Positions 1 to 3,907 of a DNA stretch of 7,213 nt are shown here, one piece after another. How positions within the stretch are numbered: position 1 is the first letter of the stretch; each line of letters starts with the position of its first letter. The position numbers and the translations under genes were made by a program. This DNA is from CG2-30-46-19 sp034414555 (GTDB lineage: Bacteria > Chloroflexota > Dehalococcoidia > GIF9 > AB-539-J10). Where the stretch lies: the NCBI GenBank assembly GCA_034414555.1, contig DAOUMA010000021.1, positions 1 to 7,213 on the forward strand, given 5' to 3'. The notes beneath the pieces are model-generated. The model searched no databases. It saw only the letters and a list, made by a program, of their open reading frames with translations, and was not told the origin of the DNA.

Positions 1-573
1 TGCCATAGCATTGAACAATACGCTGAATGGCTGAATGATTATATCTTGAGCAATAAGTATGAACCAGTTATCCTCGCCGGACATTCTATGGGGGGCGGCG
101 TTGCCCAGATGCACGCCCTTAAGCATCCTGAAAACACCACGGCACTTATCCTCATCGGCACCGGGGCTAGACTGAGGGTAAACCCGGCTTTTCTTTCCAC
201 AATGAGGGACGGCATTACTAACCCGGAAAAGTGGTTTAATGAGGTTGTTAAACCTTTCTACAAAGACATTCCCACCGAAGCAAGGGAGCCGATATTGGAA
301 CGGATAAAGGAAAACGGGGCAAAAGTGCAGCTTAACGATATACTTTGCTGCGACAAATTTGACATTATGGACAAAGTAGAGCAAATTAAAATTCCTACCC
401 TGGTAATATGCGGCAGCAAAGACATTATGACTCCACCTAAATACAGCTCCTACCTGGCCAGCAAGATTAACGGGGCTAAACTGGTCATAGTTGATGAAGG
501 AGGTCATCTGGTCTTCGCTGAAAAGCCCCAACCAGTCAATCAGGCTATCGGTGAATTTTTAGCCAATCTATAG
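1..573 (+). CDS. Alpha/beta-hydrolase fold protein, 5'-truncated by the window edge
   Basis: The frame is open from base 1, so the true start lies outside the window and 190 C-terminal residues are visible. A TTG at 46-48 is in frame, but the coding sequence clearly continues upstream of it. Three parts of an alpha/beta-hydrolase catalytic site are in the expected order: a nucleophile elbow GHSMGGG with Ser at 85-87, an acid in CGSKDIMTPP with Asp at 421-423, and a C-terminal histidine in DEGGHLVFAEKP with His at 505-507. The stretch between elbow and acid would be the cap or lid. The family includes esterases, lactonases such as 3-oxoadipate enol-lactonase, C-C hydrolases and haloperoxidase-like proteins. 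The visible part does not decide the substrate. A Ser nucleophile argues against a haloalkane dehalogenase, which uses Asp. No signal peptide can be judged. The gene ends 25 nt before nadE on the same strand, so the two may be co-transcribed, though no functional link is evident. Confidence 0.9.
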   Translation, partial: CHSIEQYAEWLNDYILSNKYEPVILAGHSMGGGVAQMHALKHPENTTALILIGTGARLRVNPAFLSTMRDGITNPEKWFNEVVKPFYKDIPTEAREPILERIKENGAKVQLNDILCCDKFDIMDKVEQIKIPTLVICGSKDIMTPPKYSSYLASKINGAKLVIVDEGGHLVFAEKPQPVNQAIGEFLANL

Positions 574-592
574 TAATATACCTGATTAATTC

Positions 593-598
593 GAGGAG
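593..598 (+). promoter_or_regulatory. Shine-Dalgarno-like GAGGAG directly abutting the nadE start
   Basis: GAGGAG ends at 598 and the ATG starts at 599, so the spacing is zero. The usual gap is 5-9 nt. An in-frame TAA at 587-589 rules out any earlier start, and no codon between them can initiate. The next in-frame ATG (626-628, residue 10) would cut into the first beta strand (LRLGMAQIN) of the amidase domain. The 599 start is therefore the only good one, despite the poor spacing. Confidence 0.45.
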
Positions 599-2347
599 AT
601 GAAAACACATACACTTAGACTCGGAATGGCGCAAATCAACTCCACCGTGGGTGATTTGAGCGGTAATACCCGGAAGATACTGCACTACATCGATGAGGCG
701 AAGGCTCTCGGAGTCGACTTATTGACCTTCCCGGAATTGGCTATAACCGGCTACCCACCAGAGGACTTGCTGCTCAAGCAGCAGTTTATCAGGCAGAACA
801 AGGAAAGACTTAACGAAGTAATTGAGCACTCCACAGATATAGCGGTAGTGGTAGGCTTTGTTGATAGCAACAGCGATATATATAACGCCGCTGCGCTAAT
901 TCACAACAATAAGTTGGCTGGCGTTTACCATAAAGTGTATCTGCCTAATTATGGCGTGTTCGATGAAAACAGGTATTTCCAGGCAGGAGCGGAATGCCCG
1001 GTATTCATCATTTATGGCATCGCCACAGGTATAACTATCTGTGAAGATATATGGTATGAAACCGGACCAGCGACAGTGCAAGCTTATGCTGGAGCCAGAC
1101 TATTAGTTAATATAAGCGCCTCCCCATATCATGCTGGTAAAGGAAACCTTAGAGAGAGGATACTCGCTACCAGAGCAGCCGATAATGTAGCTATTATTGC
1201 CTATAATAATTTAGTTGGAGGACAAGATGAGCTGGTCTTCGACGGCAATAGCCTGATTGTTGACCAACAAGGAGAAATCATCGCTCGGGGAAAACAATTT
1301 GAAGAAGACCTTGTAGTAGCTGATTTAGATGTGGAATCGGTATTTCGCTCACAGCTGCATGACCCGCGACGGAGAAAAGAGTCACCGTGGGTTAAAAAGG
1401 AATTGGAACAGGCTACTAAGATAGAAGTATCAACTGAATATCCCACGACTGCCAGGCTGCCTTTGCCAGCAAGGCAAGTGGAAATGCTGGATGAGCCTGG
1501 CGAGATATATCAGGCACTTGTCCTGGGCATCAGGGATTACGTACATAAGAATGGCTTTGAAAAGGTAGTTATTGGTCTATCCGGTGGAATCGATTCAAGC
1601 CTGGTAGCTACCATAGCGGTAGATGCCCTGGGGGCTGATAATGTTGTCGGCGTTTCCATGCCTTCTCGCTATTCATCACCCAACAGCAAATCGGATGCTA
1701 AAGCACTGGCCAAGAACTTAGGGATAGAATTTAAAGTGATACCCATCGAGAAAGCTTTTAGTTCATATCTGGAAACGCTGGCGGAGCCTTTCAAAAATAC
1801 CCAACCCGATGTTACCGAAGAAAATATTCAGGCAAGGATTAGAGGCAATATACTCTTTGCCTTGTCCAATAAGTTTGGCTGGTTGGTGCTTGCCTGCAGC
1901 AATAAGAGCGAGACAGCTACAGGCTATACCACACTTTACGGAGATATGGCTGGAGGGTTTATTCCACTCAAGGACGTGCCTAAAACAACGGTCATGGAAT
2001 TAGCCAAATACAAGAACCACCAGGCAGGAAGGAAAATAATCCCGTCAGGTATTTTAACCAAAGCACCGTCGGCAGAGCTAAGACCTGACCAGAAGGATAC
2101 GGACACCCTGCCGCCGTATGAATTGCTGGACCCCATTTTGAAAGCGTACGTAGAAGATGACCTGTCAATTGACCAGATTGTAAACATGGGATTTGACCCC
2201 GAGATTGTCATGAAAGCGGCTCACCTGGTGGACAGGAATGAATACAAGCGCCGGCAGGCTGCACCTGGTATAAAGATAACTCCCCGAGACTTTGGCAGGG
2301 ATAGGAGGTTGCCCATCACCAATCGGTTCAAAGACCAATCCGGCTAA
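599..2347 (+). CDS. nadE: Glutamine-dependent NAD+ synthetase
   Basis: The enzyme catalyses the last step of NAD+ synthesis: nicotinic acid adenine dinucleotide (NaAD) plus ATP and glutamine gives NAD+, AMP, pyrophosphate and glutamate, in the cytosol. The 582 residues match the two-domain bacterial form. Residues about 5-270 are a nitrilase-type amidase with the Glu-Lys-Cys triad: E46 in FPELAITGYPPEDLL, K112 in HKVYLPNYGVFDE, C148 in ITICEDIW. This domain releases ammonia from glutamine. Residues about 300-575 are the synthetase domain. It has the PP-loop LSGGIDSS (327-334) that binds the ATP pyrophosphate, then CSNKSE (433-438), YGDMAGGF (447-454), SAELRPDQKDTDTLPPYE (491-508) and DRNEYKRRQAAPG (545-557). 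No triad or PP-loop residue is missing, so the protein should be active on glutamine. It follows the hydrolase gene by 25 nt. A 131-bp inverted-repeat element begins 13 nt after its stop and could end transcription. Confidence 0.97.
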   Translation: MKTHTLRLGMAQINSTVGDLSGNTRKILHYIDEAKALGVDLLTFPELAITGYPPEDLLLKQQFIRQNKERLNEVIEHSTDIAVVVGFVDSNSDIYNAAALIHNNKLAGVYHKVYLPNYGVFDENRYFQAGAECPVFIIYGIATGITICEDIWYETGPATVQAYAGARLLVNISASPYHAGKGNLRERILATRAADNVAIIAYNNLVGGQDELVFDGNSLIVDQQGEIIARGKQFEEDLVVADLDVESVFRSQLHDPRRRKESPWVKKELEQATKIEVSTEYPTTARLPLPARQVEMLDEPGEIYQALVLGIRDYVHKNGFEKVVIGLSGGIDSSLVATIAVDALGADNVVGVSMPSRYSSPNSKSDAKALAKNLGIEFKVIPIEKAFSSYLETLAEPFKNTQPDVTEENIQARIRGNILFALSNKFGWLVLACSNKSETATGYTTLYGDMAGGFIPLKDVPKTTVMELAKYKNHQAGRKIIPSGILTKAPSAELRPDQKDTDTLPPYELLDPILKAYVEDDLSIDQIVNMGFDPEIVMKAAHLVDRNEYKRRQAAPGIKITPRDFGRDRRLPITNRFKDQSG

Positions 2348-2360
2348 TATGTATAATAAG

Positions 2361-2491
2361 AGGCTGTTTAAAAATGTAGTTGCCCAATTCATTGGGCGAT
2401 AGTGCCTGATAAATCAGGCAACTACAAAAATTTGGGGCGAAGACTCTCCAAAATGCCCAAAATCGAACGGAAAAATAAAATTAAACAGCCT
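2361..2491. mobile_element. MITE-like 131-bp element with 11-bp terminal inverted repeats
   Basis: The ends AGGCTGTTTAA (2361-2371) and TTAAACAGCCT (2481-2491) are perfect reverse complements. Between them lie a 50-nt double-hairpin repeat (2376-2425) and an AT-rich stretch with short complementary arms such as TTTGGG (2431-2436) and CCCAAA (2456-2461). There is no coding capacity. I see no clean target-site duplication: ATAAT occurs in both flanks, but 3 nt from the left end and 2 nt from the right. It could be a non-autonomous transposable element, or a long terminator hairpin after nadE with an inserted repeat. The same left flank (TGTTTAAAAA before TGTAGTTG) recurs with one extra A before the copy at 6986, so at least that part belongs to the repeat and not to the locus. 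Confidence 0.5.
2376..2425 (+). repeat. 50-nt double-hairpin repeat, copy 1
   Basis: The layout is outer arm GTAGTT, hairpin GCCCAAT-TC-ATTGGGC, linker GATAGT, hairpin GCCTGAT-AA-ATCAGGC, outer arm AACTAC (6+16+6+16+6 = 50 nt). The outer arms are complementary, so the unit can form a three-way junction with two 7-bp hairpins with 2-nt loops. It is followed by CAAAAA and preceded by TTTAAAAATG. It lies 28 nt after the nadE stop, where it could end transcription or stabilise the mRNA 3' end. Two more copies lie at 3051-3100 (inverted) and 6986-7035. Confidence 0.9.
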
Positions 2492-2500
2492 AAATAATGT

Positions 2501-2508
2501 AAGGAGGA
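2501..2508 (+). promoter_or_regulatory. Strong ribosome binding site for the small membrane protein
   Basis: AAGGAGGA closely matches the anti-Shine-Dalgarno sequence. GGAGG ends 11 nt before the ATG at 2519, slightly long, but a second purine run (GAGAAAGG, 2507-2514) sits closer. It begins 10 nt after the end of the 131-bp element, so the element does not disturb it. Confidence 0.6.
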
Positions 2509-2518
2509 GAAAGGCGAA

Positions 2519-2743
2519 ATGCGGAAAATAGGGGGCACTTTACTGGCAATCGGGCTGGGAATTTTAGTAGGCTGGGGATTCTACTGGCTCTTTGACCTTG
2601 CCTTCCCCGACCTGCCCCTTGCAGTTAAAATTGGTGCCGCCGCTGTAGTTATAGGGCTTACTATCATCCTGATATCACTGGTGCGGGAGAGAATTAAAAC
2701 ATCGAAGGAAGACCGAAAGAAATTCAAGGGGGTGGAAAAATGA
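2519..2743 (+). CDS. Small two-helix membrane protein of unknown function
   Basis: The 74-residue protein has two hydrophobic segments, about residues 5-27 (from GGTLLAIGLGILVGWGFYWL) and 34-55 (from LAVKIGAAAVVIGLTIILISL). They are joined by a short acidic and proline-containing loop (DLAFPDLP). The C-terminal tail (56-74) is rich in Arg and Lys. By the positive-inside rule both ends probably face the cytoplasm, with a short outside loop. I do not recognise a named family. It has a strong ribosome binding site, and its stop overlaps the start of the YbjQ-like gene as ATGA (2740-2743). That implies coupled translation and a shared job, possibly at the membrane. The gene is small, but the Shine-Dalgarno, the overlap and the clean helix pattern support it being real. 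Confidence 0.8.
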   Translation: MRKIGGTLLAIGLGILVGWGFYWLFDLAFPDLPLAVKIGAAAVVIGLTIILISLVRERIKTSKEDRKKFKGVEK

Positions 2744-3054
2744 TTGTGGTTACCACAGAGCAGATAGAGGGCAAGAGGATAACAGAAACTCTGGGTTTGG
2801 TTAGAGGAAGCACCATTAGGGCCAGGAATATAGGGCGTGACATTATGGCCGGTTTACGCAACGTCGTCGGTGGTGAAGTAAGAGAGTACACCGTAATGCT
2901 GGCGCAAGCCCGAGAGGAAGCGCTGCAAAGAATGATTGAGCAGGCCGAGAAGATGGGCGCCAATGCCATAATATGCACCAGGTTCGTAACCGCAATGGTA
3001 ATGACCGGAGCTGCCGAAATGGTAGCCTATGGGACAGCAGTAAAAGTGGAGTAG
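2740..3054 (+). CDS. YbjQ/UPF0145 family protein (putative heavy-metal-binding domain)
   Basis: The 104 residues match the usual size of the YbjQ/UPF0145 family, and the whole protein is the domain. Visible family features are an early strand with TLGLVRGSTIRARN (17-30), the GRDIMAGLRNVVGGEVREYT segment (32-51), a long helix with AQAREEALQRMIEQAEKMGANAI (55-77), and a closing strand AYGTAVKVE (96-104). Solved members form ring-like oligomers, to my knowledge pentamers. The heavy-metal label comes from database naming and is not well tested, and I see no Cys/His metal cluster here (only C79). The ATG sits inside the stop of the preceding membrane-protein gene (ATGA) after a purine-rich AAGGGGGTGG (2726-2735), so translation is probably coupled. 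The stop codon TAG (3052-3054) lies within the first arm of the second 50-nt repeat. Confidence 0.92.
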   Translation: MIVVTTEQIEGKRITETLGLVRGSTIRARNIGRDIMAGLRNVVGGEVREYTVMLAQAREEALQRMIEQAEKMGANAIICTRFVTAMVMTGAAEMVAYGTAVKVE

Positions 3055-3100
3055 TTGCCTGATTTATCAGGCACTATCGCCCAATAAATTGGGCAACTAC
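3051..3100 (-). repeat. 50-nt double-hairpin repeat, copy 2 (inverted)
   Basis: Read on the minus strand, it differs from copy 1 at one base only, in a hairpin loop (TT for TC). On the plus strand it runs GTAGTT, GCCTGAT-TT-ATCAGGC, ACTATC, GCCCAAT-AA-ATTGGGC, AACTAC. It fills the whole gap between the convergent ybjQ-like and purQ genes (3055-3101) and includes the ybjQ-like stop codon. TAGTTGCC occurs at both borders (3052-3059 and 3103-3110), the second at the end of purQ. Its place between two converging genes suggests a bidirectional terminator, but there is no clear U-tract on either side. Confidence 0.9.
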
Positions 3101-3101
3101 A

Positions 3102-3896
3102 TTAGTTGCCCGCCCATTCCACAGCATTCCGGAAAATCTGAAATCCGTCTCCATAATCCTCAGCCCCATGCCTTGTCCATTGTGGATGTTGAGTCCCGCG
3201 AATATGCCTCTCAGGATGCGGCATTAACCCAAAAATTCGTCCGGAAGAATCACAAATGCCAGCAATGTTCCCCACTGAACCATTTGGGTTGTAAGGATAG
3301 CCAGCATTGGTATTTCCATGCTCATCACTGTAGTAGAGCACCGCATTCAAATGGGACAGGGCTTCCGGAGCAACGACAACCTTCCCCTCAGCATGGGCAA
3401 CCGGTAAATACATATGCGCGATTCCTTTAGTAAATACGCAGGGACTTTCCTGGTTTACCGATAAATATACCCAGCGACACTCAAATCTCCCGGAATCGTT
3501 GACCGACAGGGTTATTTTGTCACCCTCACCTTGTTCCTCTCCCTTCAAGGGAGAGGTTAGGAGAGAGTCAGGCAGAATGCCCGCTTTCACCAGCACCTGA
3601 AAGCCATTACAAAGCCCTAAAATTAGCCCTCCCTTTCCCACAAACCTCTCTATATCCTCGCCGAGCTTCAATCTCAGCTCGTTGGCAAGCACCTTACCGG
3701 CGGATATATCATCGCCGTAAGTAAAACCGCCGGGAATAACCACTATGTGATAGTCGGAGAGTCGCTTTTCCCGGCGAATTAATTCCCCGATATGAACCGG
3801 AAATGTCTCTGCACCAGCTTTCTGGAAGGCAACCTCAGTTTCAACGTCACAATTCGTTCCCGGCGCTAACAGTATCAGCGTTCGCACCTTACCCAT
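3102..3896 (-). CDS. purQ: Phosphoribosylformylglycinamidine synthase, glutaminase subunit PurQ
   Basis: This class-I glutamine amidotransferase supplies ammonia to PurL for conversion of FGAR to FGAM in de novo purine synthesis. The nucleophile is C96 in GLCNGFQVL (94-102), and the His-Glu pair is H227 and E229 in MPHPER. Other PurQ signatures are PGTNCD (12-17), IPGGFTYGDDISAG (54-67), NDSGRFECRWVYL (133-145) and LPVAHAEGK (164-172). At 264 residues it is longer than the usual 225-260, partly because of an extra stretch at about 111-126 (TSPLKGEEQGEGD) encoded by a palindromic repeat. That stretch lies between the nucleophile elbow and the NDSGRFECRW segment, where family members have a short loop. 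The ATG at 3896 follows GAGGTGAG at workable spacing. The gene starts 11 nt after the purL stop, so they form an operon. The reading frame is intact and all catalytic residues are present. Confidence 0.96.
   Translation of the reverse strand: MGKVRTLILLAPGTNCDVETEVAFQKAGAETFPVHIGELIRREKRLSDYHIVVIPGGFTYGDDISAGKVLANELRLKLGEDIERFVGKGGLILGLCNGFQVLVKAGILPDSLLTSPLKGEEQGEGDKITLSVNDSGRFECRWVYLSVNQESPCVFTKGIAHMYLPVAHAEGKVVVAPEALSHLNAVLYYSDEHGNTNAGYPYNPNGSVGNIAGICDSSGRIFGLMPHPERHIRGTQHPQWTRHGAEDYGDGFQIFRNAVEWAGN
3520..3565 (-). repeat. GC-rich palindromic repeat inside purQ
   Basis: The core is a perfect palindrome: CCTCTCCCTT (3536-3545), one central C, AAGGGAGAGG (3547-3556). The flanks CACCCTCACC and TTAGGAGAGAG add imperfect outer complementarity. 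It is the same style of element as the intergenic one at 6924-6974 (CCCCTTCCCT...AGGGAAGGGG). In purQ it is read in frame as about residues 111-126 (core TSPLKGEE at 114-121). The borders are estimates, since only the core is exact. Confidence 0.7.
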
Positions 3897-3907
3897 CGGC
3901 TCTCACC

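Noticed and set aside
46..48. TTG as the true start of the alpha/beta hydrolase
   Set aside because: The frame is open upstream to base 1 with protein-like sequence (EQYAEWLNDYI) that fits the helix before the nucleophile strand, so the gene is truncated by the window.
1936..2211. Minus-strand open frame of 91 codons opposite nadE
   Set aside because: It is antisense to the conserved NadE synthetase domain and has no independent support.
2376..2425. tRNA-like cloverleaf in the 50-nt repeat
   Set aside because: It is too short, has only two hairpins plus a 6-bp closing stem, and lacks the T-loop and anticodon features. Loops of 2 nt do not fit a tRNA.
3089..3430. Plus-strand open frame of 113 codons opposite purQ
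   Set aside because: It begins inside the 50-nt repeat and is antisense to the conserved C-terminal half of PurQ. The His/Pro/Ser-rich product looks like a frame shadow.
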